From Calliphora vicina (lineage: Eukaryota; Arthropoda; Insecta; Diptera; Calliphoridae): 64,000 bases of DNA. The notes beneath the pieces are model-generated. The model did not search any database and had not been told where the DNA came from. It saw nothing but the letters and a program-made list of their open reading frames with translations. The stretch is from assembly GCF_958450345.1 (NCBI RefSeq), contig NC_088780.1:27985667-28049666 (forward strand), read 5' to 3'. Below, piece after piece: positions 55,366 through 64,000 of the stretch (the first letter of the stretch is position 1; every line of letters begins with the position of its first letter). A program made the position numbers and the translations under genes.

Positions 55366-58300
55366 TTAGATATGATGCTACTTCCAAATGCACAGCTTTT
55401 GTTGCAAAACAAACAAATACACACACGTATGATTTGTCAGTTTTCTTTCCTCTAACTTTATAATGAATTGTTATAGGGCCAAGAAAATCAATTCCTACAT
55501 TTAAAAATGGACGTGTTCTTATGACACGATCTTCCGGTAAGTTACCCATTAACTGATGTAACTGTCTGGGATTTAAACTGAAACATCTGTAGCACTTGTT
55601 GACAATTTTCTTTACTAATTGTCGTCCTCTAAGTGGCCAAAATTGCTGTCGAGTTATAGCTAGTAGTCCTTGTGGACCTATATGTAAATGTTCTTTATGC
55701 AAATTTTCTATCAGCAAATTTACGATGTTATCTTTATAGGGCAGAAGAATGGGATGCCTTGCTTCATATAATAACCCACTATTTTCTAATCGTCCACCTA
55801 CTCTGATTATGCCTTCTTTATCCATAAATGGTGACAGTGTTGTCAAATTTGAATTTTTAGGTAACTCTCTCTTTGAATTTAAATACTTAATTTCTTCAGA
55901 AAAGTGGGTTTTCTGAATATTTTTCACAATTGTAGTCAAAGCTTTTTTCTTAAAGTAGATGAAGGGTTTTGTATCTCCTTTTCTAATTAAATGTATAAAC
56001 TTATGAACATAAGCAATTACATTCTGAAAATTATTAAATTTATTCCTGTGATTTATTTTATCAAAAATTAATTCACTTTTTTGAATCAGAAAAATTTTAG
56101 CTATCTTTTTAATTTCTGATATTTCACATTTTTCATCAATGGTAGACGCGTAGGGTTCTTTACTTAATAAGAATTTTGGACCTTTAAACCAAAATTCATT
56201 TTTCACTAATTCCTTCCCTAACAATCCTCTAGAAATAAGATCAGCTGGATTTTCCTCAGACCTAACATGTTTCCAATTGCTTATGTCACTATTTTGCTGT
56301 ATATAACTAACTCTATTTGATACAAATATTTGTAATCTTGCTGGATCTAATTTAAGCCAACTCAAAACAATAGAAGAATCAGTATAAAAGAAAATGTTAT
56401 TAAACTTATCTTTCAAACTTTCAATTACTACTTCCATTAGCTCAACTAATAGGACACTTGCACAAAGCTCTTATCGTGGCAGTGTAAGAATTTTAATAGG
56501 AGCTATTCTTGATTTAGATGCCACTAACTGAGAATATACCTTACCATAGGTATCAACCGACCTTACATATATGGCTGCACCATATGCTTTCATCGATGCA
56601 TCGCAAAAACCATGTAATTCTATTTGTGTTGGGTTGTCACAAATAAAATGTCTTGGCACTGTAACCTGATTAAGACATCCAAAATTGTCGCTTATGTTTA
56701 TCCATTTGGATTTAACATTATCAGGAACATTTTCATCCCAGTCAATTTTAATCTTCCACAACTCTTGCAACAGCATCTTCGTTTTCACTACTACTGGCCC
56801 TACTAATCCTAGCGGATCAAATAATCTAGAAATTTCACTTAATATAGTTCGCTTAGAAACTTTTTTAGATATTTCCCAATTACATTTTAGACTTAGTTTG
56901 TCCGTTTGCGGATTCCACACCACACCGAGTGCTTTTATAACATTGGAAATATCCGACTCTATATTAAGATTACACTCAATATTATTTTCGCAAACATCCT
57001 CAAGAATTGTTTTCTCATTTGCACACCACTTCCTTAATGGCATACCAAATTCCAACAAAATATCATCAATGTTTTTTCTCAACCTCTTAACTGATTCTAG
57101 ACAGTTTCCGCCTGTCATTAAATCATCCATATAAAAATCACTTTTAATAATTGCCGATTCTTCTAGAAATTGGCTTGTTTTCCAAACTGCAATTTTTTGT
57201 AAGCATTTTACAGCTAAGTACGGTGCAGACAGTCTAAGTGACAGTCTTCAGAGCATATGTGTTAATTTCTTGATTTTGGTTCCAACGCCAAAATATTAAC
57301 TGATATTTTCTATCAGTTTTTTCTACCCAAATTTGTCGGTACATTTTTTCTACATCAGCTGAAAATACATATCGATGCTTTCTAAATCTTAACAATATAT
57401 TAAATAAATCCTCTTGAAGTCTAGGACCCGTATGCAACATGTCATTCAATGATATATTATTTGTAGTCTTACAAGAAGAATCAAATACTACTCTCAACTT
57501 AGTTGTGGTACTTTCAGGCCTAAGTACGCAGTGATGTGGTAAATAATAACCATCATAACATTTTTCATTGGACATTTCCTCCATATGTCCCATTTCCAAA
57601 TATTGTTGCATAAATTGATCGTATTGATCCTTTATATGAGGATTATTTTCCAATTTTCTTTCAAGTGCGAGGAACCTTCTTTTCGCGATAAATCTAGAAT
57701 TTCCTAGCTTTCCTACATCCTCTTTAAAAGGTAACCCAACTTTAAATTTACCATCAGATGTTCTCTTAAACTTTTCATCAAATAATTTCTCGCATTCTTT
57801 TTCCATTACTGAAAGTTTGCTTATTTGTGGAACTTCCTCAATTTCCCAAAACTTTTCCAATCTTTTGTCACAAGTATTTTCAAATGCAACAATATTGTTT
57901 TCTGGTTTACTACCATCTAACTTCGACATACTATATGCTACCCAACCTAATTTCGTATTTTGCAGCTTTGTCATAGATCCTTCATCATGCATTTTGCCAT
58001 CAATTATTAAGTCAAATATAAATTGATTTGAAAGAAGCAAATCAATTCCTTTTGGAATATTATAATTTGGATCTGCTAGTTTAATATTCTCTGGAAACGA
58101 TCCTGCCATCATATTCGAGCTTGGAATATTGGAGACAATTTTATCCATTACCACTGCGTTCAGGAATGTTTCGTATTCGGATACGTTTGACCTCATATTT
58201 ATTCCTATTTTCTCCTGCACTTGTGATTTTTTCATTTGCAAACCTTCTATGTTCCTGCTTATTTTTTCACTTCTCAATTTAAGTTTTTTCTTAAATGCCA

Positions 58301-58439
58301 TTGTCATTATATTTAATTGGGATCTCCCGTCTAACAAAACTCGATAATTTATCCATTTATTGTCTCCCGTTTTAACCTGAACAACTGCCGTTGACAGCAT
58401 AACACAATCCTCTTCATTTTCGATTATATCACTGTTCAC
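55366..58439 (-). pseudogene. BEL/Pao pol relic: protease, RT, RNase H, integrase (C-terminus missing)
   Basis: From 58439: AVVQVKTGDNKWINYRVLLD (protease Asp in LLDGRSQ, where LLDGGSQ/LLDSGSQ is usual), LADPNYNIPKGIDLLLSNQF, LRVVFDSSCKT, and FSADVEKMYRQIWVEKTDRK (first RT Asp). A small deletion near 57230 breaks the frame at LKTVT, and it resumes SAPYLAVKCLQK and FYMDDLMTGG (YMDD). RNase H motifs are FCDASMKAYGAAIYVRS, then LPR-stop-ELCASVLL (TAA at 56471 for Leu), and FFYTDSSIVLSWL. Integrase follows: HHCC zinc finger (HLHIGPQGLLAITRQQFWPL, CYRC) and VGIDFLGPI with the first catalytic Asp. It ends at HLEVASYLT by a junction at 55366. It has one frameshift, one nonsense codon and a truncation. 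Confidence 0.92.
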
Positions 58440-58848
58440 AATAACAGTTTTCTGTTGAGTTTGTCAATCAGTCGTAATATCTTTTATATACGAAATAAAA
58501 GATACACTAAACGATTAAAAAATTATTTATAAATATATATATTTTTATCACGACCGAAATATTTTAATAAATTAAATGAATGAATACACTTACCTTTCTT
58601 ATCAGTTTCTTGTATTTTTCTTTTATATTTTATTTTTTCAATAATTTTTCGCGCCCGTTATTAAATTATTATTATTATTTTATTATATATATTATTATTA
58701 TTTTTATTTTTACACTTCACTTTTATTTCTTTTTTTAATTTTATTTAATATAATTTTAATTTATTTCTTTTCTATTAAATTTTTTTTTTTAAATATTATA
58801 TATATTTTTTATTTAAGGACGTATTCCTTTCAACAGGGGTCACCAAAA
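58440..58848 (-). other. Leader of BEL element E with primer-binding site; gag deleted
   Basis: The minus-strand primer site TGGTGACCCCTGTTGAAA lies at 58828-58845. The AT-rich leader resembles that at 51.6-52.0 kb ('cgcccg', 'gtcaatcagtcgtaatatc'). It joins protease sequence at about 58440-58460, so the whole gag has been removed. Confidence 0.7.
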
Positions 58849-59155
58849 TGTAAAGCACTTACACTGAATTTAATTACACGAAAGAAAAGACCGGTCGGTT
58901 TGATGGTTTCTAGAGAACTTAAACTTTATTTACAAATTTTACCTACTTATATAATATTTGATTTTCTTACAAACTAAACTAAAAATACTTATCAACTATT
59001 AAGCAAGGCATGAGGAAATTCTAATCAGAAAACATTCTGGCAATAAATGGTCATAAAACCACACAATCCCAAAATACGAAATGCATCTTCATGCAGCAGT
59101 CGATGACCTGATCGTGCATTCGTCAACATTAATATGCACAATCAGATGTCAGACA
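58849..59155 (-). repeat. Complete LTR of BEL family A (307 bp)
   Basis: It runs from TGTAAAGCACTTACACTGAA to AATCAGATGTCAGACA, i.e. TG...CA ends. It shares GACCGGTCGGTTTGATGGTT with the two truncated LTRs at 48.1 and 52.0 kb and with the array. Confidence 0.88.
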
Positions 59156-59260
59156 TAAAACCTTAAATTTATAGATAATTTTATTGCTTTCAAAAACTTT
59201 ACATAAACATTAAGTTTTATTGCATATTAGAATTACATACATAATCTTATAAGAGACTTT

Positions 59261-59632
59261 CTATTCCTCATGCATTGTTTTATATTTTAATCTAAAAATA
59301 AGTTTAAATGTTCTCACTTCGTCTACGAATTTACCTTTAAAATAGGCATTTCTTTCCATCGTTGACGATGGAGGGCGAAGCTCCGTATCATTTTGGTCAA
59401 ACTTTTCAACCAAATCCCTAAACCTTTGTCTCAATGCTAAAACTTTATTTTTAGCTTCCTCGCTAGGAAGATTACTTTGAGCAATGCTGCTCAAAAAGTT
59501 GTAGCATGACACATCATCTTTCCCTAAACTTTCCTGTTCTTTTATTATTGCTATGGGGTCCATTTTTAAAAAAAAAATTATATAAAATAACATATGTATG
59601 TGTATAATAATAAATATAAATTTAACAACCAA
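59261..59632 (-). pseudogene. BEL family A gag N-terminal fragment
   Basis: MDPIAIIKEQESLGKDDVSC, then LPSEEAKNKVLALRQRFRDL and RPPSSTMERNAYFKGKFVDE are nearly identical to residues 1-100 of the gag at 51.4 kb. The frame then changes to unrelated FKLIFRLKYK and ends. The Met at 59553 is the likely start; the frame upstream of it is leader sequence. Confidence 0.85.
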
Positions 59633-59655
59633 ACTCTAAAATAAATGAAAGGTCA

Positions 59656-59992
59656 ACCTGTTGAATTAGAAAAGAAAAAGGGTTTTTATTGGGATTCGGT
59701 ATATTTTACAATACTTTTTAGCCGTTGAAAATGACCGCTGTGAAAAAGTCAACTACACACAAAAACATTGTATATGTTTTTTCTTTACTTTCCTAACTAA
59801 TTTATTTTATTAAAAGTGAAACAGTAATATATTTATATTCATATGATTTAATTTATTTATTTGTTTATTTAATTATTAATGAATTTATTTATTTAAAATA
59901 TCATGAACTAAAGTTATAGTATCCTTCTACAATTTTTAAAATTAAATGTTTTTGAAAATTAAATATATTGTACCTATAGGTGTCAGGTGTCA
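59656..59992. other. AT-rich leader-like stretch shared with 54.7 kb
   Basis: 59777-59992 is nearly the same as 54689-54900. It contains a TTTATTTATTTGTTTATTTA run; no coding frame. Confidence 0.6.
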
Positions 59993-60306
59993 TTCATCAC
60001 TGGATCAAGAGCAGCACTTGAAATGGCTTCCCATTTCTCCATCTTCACCATCTGTCACTCCATAGTCCTCATTTTGTTCTCTGTGCAAAGAATGTAGTGA
60101 AGTTCCAAAATCACATTTCTTACGAATAATGGCTTCCCATTTCTCCATAGTCAACATCTGTCACTCCATAGTCCTCATTTTGTTCCAGCATGGAAATGAA
60201 GAAGTTCAGCATTTCTTTATGTTCATAGAGCAGTGACTCTCCGAAGTCTTCCACAAATTTGTTGATGATTGTTCTAATTTGACGCATATTTGAAAATTCT
60301 CAGTTG

Positions 60307-60501
60307 TTAGCTGTAGCTATTGATATTGATGACTATTAGTTCGCATTCATCACTGGACCAAGGGCAGCACTTGAAATGGCTTCCCATTTCTCCATAGTCA
60401 CCATCTGTCACTCCATAGTCCTCATTTTGTTCCAGCATGAAAATCAAGAAATTCAGCATTTCTTTATGCTCGTAGAGCAGTGACTCTCCGAAGTCTTCCA
60501 C
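60307..60501 (-). pseudogene. 75-codon acidic ORF, second copy (start frameshifted)
   Basis: MEDFGESLLYEHKEMLNFLI, then EQNEDYGVTDGDYGEMGSHF and KCCPWSSDECELIV. Relative to the 60552 copy, two bases are missing in the MRQIRTIINKF part (GATGATTTCTAATT where the other copies have GATTGTTCTAATT), so only the later part is open. Confidence 0.6.
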
Positions 60502-60551
60502 AAATTTGTTGATGATTTCTAATTTGACGCATATTTGAAAATTCTTAGTTG

Positions 60552-60779
60552 TTAGCTGTAGCTATTGATATGGATGGCTATTAGTTCGCATTCATCACTG
60601 GACCAAGGGCAGCACTTGAAATGGCTTGCCATTTCTCCATAGTCACCATCTGTCACTCCATAGTCCTCATTTTGTTCCAGCATGGAAATCAAGAAATTCA
60701 GCATTTCTTTATGTTCATAGAGCAGTGACTCTCCGAAGTCTTCCACAAATTTGTTGATGATTGTTCTAATTTGACGCAT
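60552..60779 (-). CDS. Small acidic protein of unknown function (75 aa), gag-leader ORF
   Basis: Intact: MRQIRTIINKFVEDFGESLL, YEHKEMLNFLISMLEQNEDY, GVTDGDYGEMASHFKCCPWS, SDECELIAIHINSYS. A likely amphipathic N-terminal helix is followed by an Asp/Glu/Tyr-rich linker and a KCCPW cysteine pair. It starts ~55 bp from a presumed LTR end, which suggests the N-terminal part of a BEL-like gag or a leader peptide. It is present in at least five full or partial copies at 54.9-55.4 and 60.0-60.8 kb. I know no family for it; the start is the first Met and is conserved in the copies. Confidence 0.5.
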   Translation of the reverse strand: MRQIRTIINKFVEDFGESLLYEHKEMLNFLISMLEQNEDYGVTDGDYGEMASHFKCCPWSSDECELIAIHINSYS

Positions 60780-60831
60780 ATTTGATAATTCTTAGTTGTT
60801 AGCTGTAGCTATTGATATTGATAACTATTAG

Positions 60832-60942
60832 TGTAGAGTTACGCGGCGCTGACTACGAATGAAAAGAAATGATATTCCCTGTTTGGGTTATTAAAGCGAA
60901 CTGAACAGTTCTAGAATGATTGTATAGCACACACTACATTAA
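60832..60942 (-). repeat. LTR start of family F, short fragment
   Basis: TGTAGAGTTACGCGGCGCTG, then 'atattccctgtttgggttattaaagcgaact', shared with 62919 onward. It is cut at about 60942 by the next ORF. Confidence 0.65.
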
Positions 60943-61314
60943 CTAAATAATGTATTTAAATTCATACACACTTCTTAGAAATTGTTCTGTTTCATGAATA
61001 TATTTGTTGCATTCATAGGCTGCATTCATAGGCTTAAGAGCTTCACTGGCGTTGATAATCGTATCGTCTAGTGATCTATCGGTGCTTGCTGATTCTCTTA
61101 CTTTCATTTTTCTCGCTCCTGCGATGTGATCTTCTGATGATCCATCCCCTGAATCCTGATTACTATCGCTTCGGTTTCTGTATAGTAGTCCAGTTGGAAG
61201 TAGATGATATCCATGATACTGGCTAGCTACTAAAATTGTATGATTTTTATTGAACTCCGTCCAATAGTCTTCAACCATACGTTGGGTTTCGTCAACTTTA
61301 TTCAGGGGCACCAT
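60943..61314 (-). CDS. Uncharacterised 123-aa ORF, probably retroelement gag-like
   Basis: MVPLNKVDETQRMVEDYWTE, FNKNHTILVASQYHGYHLLP, then a Ser/Asp-rich middle (SDSNQDSGDGSSEDH) and an Ala/Glu-rich helix-like end (NASEALKPMNAAYECNKYIH). I do not recognise the family. Its size, charge pattern and place between two LTR fragments on the same strand as all BEL frames suggest an N-terminal gag segment. It ends by running into LTR-like sequence, so the natural end may be lost. Confidence 0.45.
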   Translation of the reverse strand: MVPLNKVDETQRMVEDYWTEFNKNHTILVASQYHGYHLLPTGLLYRNRSDSNQDSGDGSSEDHIAGARKMKVRESASTDRSLDDTIINASEALKPMNAAYECNKYIHETEQFLRSVYEFKYII

Positions 61315-61377
61315 TCTTGCTTCAAATTGTTTGCTGTAGTATTTTATCCAGACATCCTGAATGAATTAATAACAAAT

Positions 61378-61690
61378 TGTATATTTGTCATTACTCTTTG
61401 AATGCTTGTAAGGCATTGATTTATTTATTAAAACTAAAACCTTAAGAACTAAACACTAAAATCTAATTTGAATACATCCAATTCTTTTTGCCTTTTCAAT
61501 TTTTATTATATTTTTATTATATTTTTTATTTTAAATTAAATCCGGTTCGAAGGACCAAATATAAAAACTTGCATAGTAAAAGAAGTCTTTACTGGTTGAA
61601 TGTTTGTACGACATTGATTTTATTTATTAAATTAAATTCTTAAGAGCTAAACATTAAAATCTAATAACTAAACTAGTACACATGCGTGTG
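61378..61690 (-). repeat. Two LTR family B-like fragments with a tRNA-Tyr-type primer site
   Basis: ACTCTTTGAATGCTTGTAAG, 'aaaaccttaagaactaaacactaaaatctaa' at 61390-61465, and TATAAAAACTTGCATAGTAA with 'ttaagagctaaacattaaaatctaa' at 61560-61675. Between them the minus strand reads TGGTCCTTCGAACCGGAT (61540-61557), one mismatch from the tRNA-Tyr 3' complement. Confidence 0.7.
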
Positions 61691-61738
61691 TGTCTTATCA
61701 TCGTTTTCTTCTCTCTCTCGTTTCATGGGATACAAATT

Positions 61739-62047
61739 TTACAATACTAAACTGTATATCATCATACTGTTGATCGTAACTGTAAACTCCGCAATTGTTG
61801 ACATCAATGGTGTAGCCTCCATCTTTGCTTTCAGCAGTAGGATCTTCTTTGGAAAATTGGTTGCTATTTTTATCACCTTCATAGAAAAAGTCATTAGTGG
61901 AATAGACAAAGATTCTATATTTGCGATCAAGTCATCACAAAATTCTTTGAATGAATTTGCCATCTTGGAAATTGCTTCGTTTATTGTGTGCTTCTGCGCA
62001 TAATCCATAACTTTTTGGCGTTCCAAAATCTTAGGAATAGCTGCCAT
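61739..62047 (-). CDS. Uncharacterised 102-aa ORF after a family B-like LTR
   Basis: MAAIPKILERQKVMDYAQKH, TINEAISKMANSFKEFCDDL, IANIESLSIPLMTFSMKVIK, then an Ile/Met-rich end. The placement and short leader copy those of the family B gag (MAQRHQLYEAQKEI...), and the first ~20 residues have a similar helix-like character; homology is possible but not shown. It probably is a diverged gag N-terminus; the opposite frame 61686-62003 is its shadow. Confidence 0.45.
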   Translation of the reverse strand: MAAIPKILERQKVMDYAQKHTINEAISKMANSFKEFCDDLIANIESLSIPLMTFSMKVIKIATNFPKKILLLKAKMEATPLMSTIAEFTVTINSMMIYSLVL

Positions 62048-62180
62048 GATTATGATTTTTATTTTTGTGTGATTTATTTTTAAATCTTATCTTTGTTTAA
62101 GCCAAGATAAACGCTTATTTTAGATTTTTTAATATTTTTTCCATATCAATTTGTAGAAAAATATTTTTAATTTTTTTTTA

Positions 62181-62330
62181 TCGAAGGACCATGTATAAAA
62201 ACTTGAGTAATAAACAAGTCTTTATTCGTTGAATGCTTGTAGGACATTAATTTATTTATTAAAACTAAAACCTTAAGAACTAAACACTAAAATCTAACAA
62301 CTAATCTAGAATACAGTATGATGATATACA
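62181..62330 (-). repeat. LTR family B-like fragment with partial primer site
   Basis: TCGAAGGACC (primer-site core) then TGTATAAAAACTTGAGTAAT, 'aacaagtctttattcgttgaatgcttgtaggacatt' and 'aaccttaagaactaaacac', parallel to 53092-53200. Confidence 0.7.
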
Positions 62331-62366
62331 GTTTGGTGTTATAAAATTTGTACCCGATGAAAAAGT

Positions 62367-62531
62367 TCACACTTGAGTAGTGGTGCGTTGTCTTGTACTT
62401 TCCTCTTGGATTTGTTTTAATTGATGCAGAAAATTATGCATCATTAAACCCATTTCTTCAATTATTTCATCCATAATGGATATCCTCATTGATTCTAGCA
62501 ATTTCATTAGAGTAGTTTTTAGATCTTCCAT
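62367..62531 (-). pseudogene. Shortened relative of the family B gag (54 codons)
   Basis: It reads MEDLKTTLMKLLESMRISIM, DEIIEEMGLMMHNFLHQLKQ, then IQEESTRQRTTTQV and stop. It matches EDLKTTVKKSVESMSISLKE and MVQKFLHQLKPIHQG of the 205-aa gag at 52.4-53.0 kb, with the first ~105 residues and the Pro/Glu repeats missing. Too short for the ORF length cut-off used for the others; found from its homology. It is preceded by a primer site at 62564-62581. Confidence 0.7.
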
Positions 62532-62563
62532 GTTTTTTTTAATAAATTTTTGTAAACTTATTT

Positions 62564-62581
62564 ATCCGGTTCGCAGGACCA
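62564..62581 (-). other. tRNA-Tyr-type primer-binding site
   Basis: The minus strand reads TGGTCCTGCGAACCGGAT, two mismatches from the tRNA-Tyr 3' complement, next to a short LTR-like block at 62584-62700. Confidence 0.55.
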
Positions 62582-62732
62582 AATGTTTGCTATTGGTTTT
62601 CAATGCAATTAGTTTTGCTTCCTCCTTAAACTTGGTGATTTTCTTTATCACCTACTTCAGTTTTATTTCATAAGGTTGTCTTCATTGACTTCATGTACCA
62701 TTAAGAAATAAATTGCTAGTATTAATTCATTA

Positions 62733-62750
62733 ATCCGGTTCGAAGGACCA
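62733..62750 (-). other. tRNA-Tyr-type primer-binding site
   Basis: The minus strand reads TGGTCCTTCGAACCGGAT, two bases from the LTR start at 62753; one mismatch from the tRNA-Tyr 3' complement. Confidence 0.65.
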
Positions 62751-62752
62751 AA

Positions 62753-62918
62753 TGTAAATACTTGAATAATAAAACAAGTCTTTACTGTTTGAGTGTTTGT
62801 ATGTTACTCGTTGAATGCTTATTAGACATTAAAGATTTATTAAAAATTAAAACCTTAGGTACTGAACACTAAAATCTAATAACTAATCTAGAATACATGC
62901 GTTTTATTAATTGCCCAT
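62753..62918 (-). repeat. LTR family B-like fragment
   Basis: TGTAAATACTTGAATAATAA, 'aacaagtctttactgtttgagtgtttgta', then a short internal duplication (a second 'gttgaatgctta...gacatt') and 'aaccttaggtactgaacactaaaatctaa'. It ends where the family F LTR starts. Confidence 0.7.
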
Positions 62919-63309
62919 TGTAGATTTGACTAGGAAATGAAATAAACGATTTTCCCTGTTTGGGTTATTAAAGCGAACTTAACCGTTTTATTTACAATCT
63001 TAATATTAAGTAAACAAACCAAAAATAACTTATACCTAAATTCTAAACTACCTGCAACACATGTGGTATGTATTAGTAGTATATACACTTAAACTATTTA
63101 TAGCCTATTATTCCTAACCCTATAATAAGGGTGGGAAAAATATCTCTTAAATCTATTGATCTCTTGCTGAGATCGTAGAATGAACATTGAATGTTCTATG
63201 CTACACAACACTTGTAACAAGAAGTGTCTTTATAGATTCTACCTGCATGTGTGTGCAACTATACGTTCAATACCTACAAATTCTAATGTACAGTCTCATA
63301 CTTAACACA
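62919..63309 (-). repeat. Probable LTR of family F (~390 bp)
   Basis: It starts TGTAGATTTGACTAGGAAAT with 'ttccctgtttgggttattaaagcgaactt', shared with 60832-60920. A plausible CA end is CTTAACACA at 63309. The far boundary is inferred only from the TG...CA rule. Confidence 0.5.
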
Positions 63310-63331
63310 AAACATAGATTACTAATTATTT

Positions 63332-63890
63332 CTAATATTCAAGATTGAACAGTGGGGATGCTTTATTGATGTTAATATCCAACCATTTTATTTTAATAAG
63401 TTTCCAACCTGAATCTCTTTCTTGAAATTCGGACATCTTAGCTTTAATGCTGTCTATTTGATACTTTAGAGTATCGTCAATATCATCTGCTCTAGACAAT
63501 CGCATCATCTCGGTTATGTGGTACATATCCGTTTCCGGTTTCAGTGGATGTGCTGGTAATTTATAAATTGCTGTTAGCTCCAAATTAAATTTTATTATTA
63601 TAGGGTCCGCTAAAGCTGTTGTTTATAAGTTTTTTAAAAAACTGATATCCCTCCTCCAAAAATCCATCGACATTTAAATTAGTATCTCCTTTAGGAAAAC
63701 GATATGTAGAAAGCCGAGATCTAAATCGCTTTTCAATAGGACCACTCGATTTTGAATCGATTTCTCTGTATTGATTTTATGATCTTTTGCGGTGCAATGG
63801 GTAAACCATTTTTCCGGTTGTACTTCCACATTACAATCCTTGCAAACTATAAAATCCTCTTGTGGATTAAAAGGGCGTATTCCCTTTTAT
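63332..63890 (-). pseudogene. Relic of a large multicopy insect mobile-element protein
   Basis: Near 63740-63880 a frame reads VCKDCNVEVQPEKWFTHC, a Cys/His zinc-finger-like start. Shifted frames then give SKSSGPIEKRFRSRLSTYRF and FLEEGYQFFKKLINNS. The ORF 63332-63583 gives MYHITEMMRLSRADDIDDTL, then KAKMSEFQERDSGWKLIKIK and LDININKASPL. The MSEFQERDSGW...(V)NINK pattern is one I associate with long multicopy insect proteins that continue into a DNA polymerase B-like domain. That link is from memory of the pattern and uncertain. At least two frameshifts and a truncated C-terminus are present. Confidence 0.5.
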
Positions 63891-64000
63891 AAATTTTTCC
63901 GAAAATCTCTAAAATCCCGCAAAATAAACCTGAAATTTTTTAGATTTTTAAAATTTTTGTTGTTTATATACTTAAAATGAAATATGAATGTGTAAAAGAA

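Larger units (their letters stand above)
59993..60831 (-). repeat. Tandem array of a 245-bp unit encoding a small acidic ORF
   Basis: GTTCGCATTCATCACTGGAC recurs at 60339 and 60585 (245 bp apart), with an earlier unit near 60100 and a partial at 59993. Each unit holds, on the minus strand, a ~50-bp leader ending AAATATGCGTCAAATTAGAA and the ORF beginning MRQIRTIINKFVEDFGESLL. The first unit directly follows a TGTAGAG LTR start at 60832. Confidence 0.88.

Noticed and set aside
56624..58347. Plus-strand open frames within the BEL pol region
   Set aside because: Antisense shadows of the RT/protease frames; no motifs of their own.

Overview
This window looks like repeat-rich, intergenic or heterochromatic DNA of a higher fly (Diptera, probably calyptrate/muscoid). 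The reasons are a strongly AT-rich background, fly-type dispersed repeats that carry GTCY proto-microsatellites (mini-me-like), degenerate mariner, IS630/Tc1-like, hAT, Helitron and Transib-like DNA elements, and BEL/Pao LTR retrotransposons. I recognise no intact host gene, rRNA or tRNA gene. The organism call is an inference; nothing here names a species.

Layout. 1-13.5 kb: two mariner remnants of one family, an IS630-like remnant, two Helitrons (3.6 kb minus strand; 8.9-12.2 kb plus strand, the latter with an internal ~118/237-bp minisatellite), a perfect-ended MITE, and dispersed repeats of three families. 13.5-17.05 kb: a foldback-like composite whose arms are short tandem repeats and which encloses a second TIR element with a 734-bp inverted repeat. 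18-32 kb: a Helitron helicase relic split by a TIR element with a 5-bp target duplication, a hAT element with an exact 8-bp target duplication that keeps the end of its transposase, a second MITE, an isolated BEL gag relic, and more dispersed repeats nested in each other. 33.6-37.6 kb: a long-TIR element that holds at least three further levels of insertions.

40.9-48.1 kb is the most unusual block: a higher-order tandem array of about 19 full or partial ~356-bp units, each carrying on the minus strand a broken ~100-codon ORF of unknown function. BEL LTR ends, BEL gag-linker fragments and two copies of the BEL integrase C-terminal region (DUF5641-like) are interspersed. The array runs directly into a BEL element (48.1-52.3 kb).

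48.1-63.3 kb is a graveyard of at least three BEL/Pao families, nearly all on the minus strand. Gag (DUF1759-like plus zinc knuckles), retropepsin, RT, RNase H and integrase pieces are joined at LTRs by deletions. Primer-binding sites complementary to the tRNA-Tyr 3' end mark one family. At 52.28-52.37 kb a perfect 45-bp inverted repeat is made of two head-to-head U5 ends. A ~245-bp tandem unit carrying a 75-codon acidic ORF is amplified at 60 kb. The window ends in a relic of a large multicopy insect mobile-element protein. Most coding entries are pseudogenes; they show no cooperation beyond membership in the same elements.
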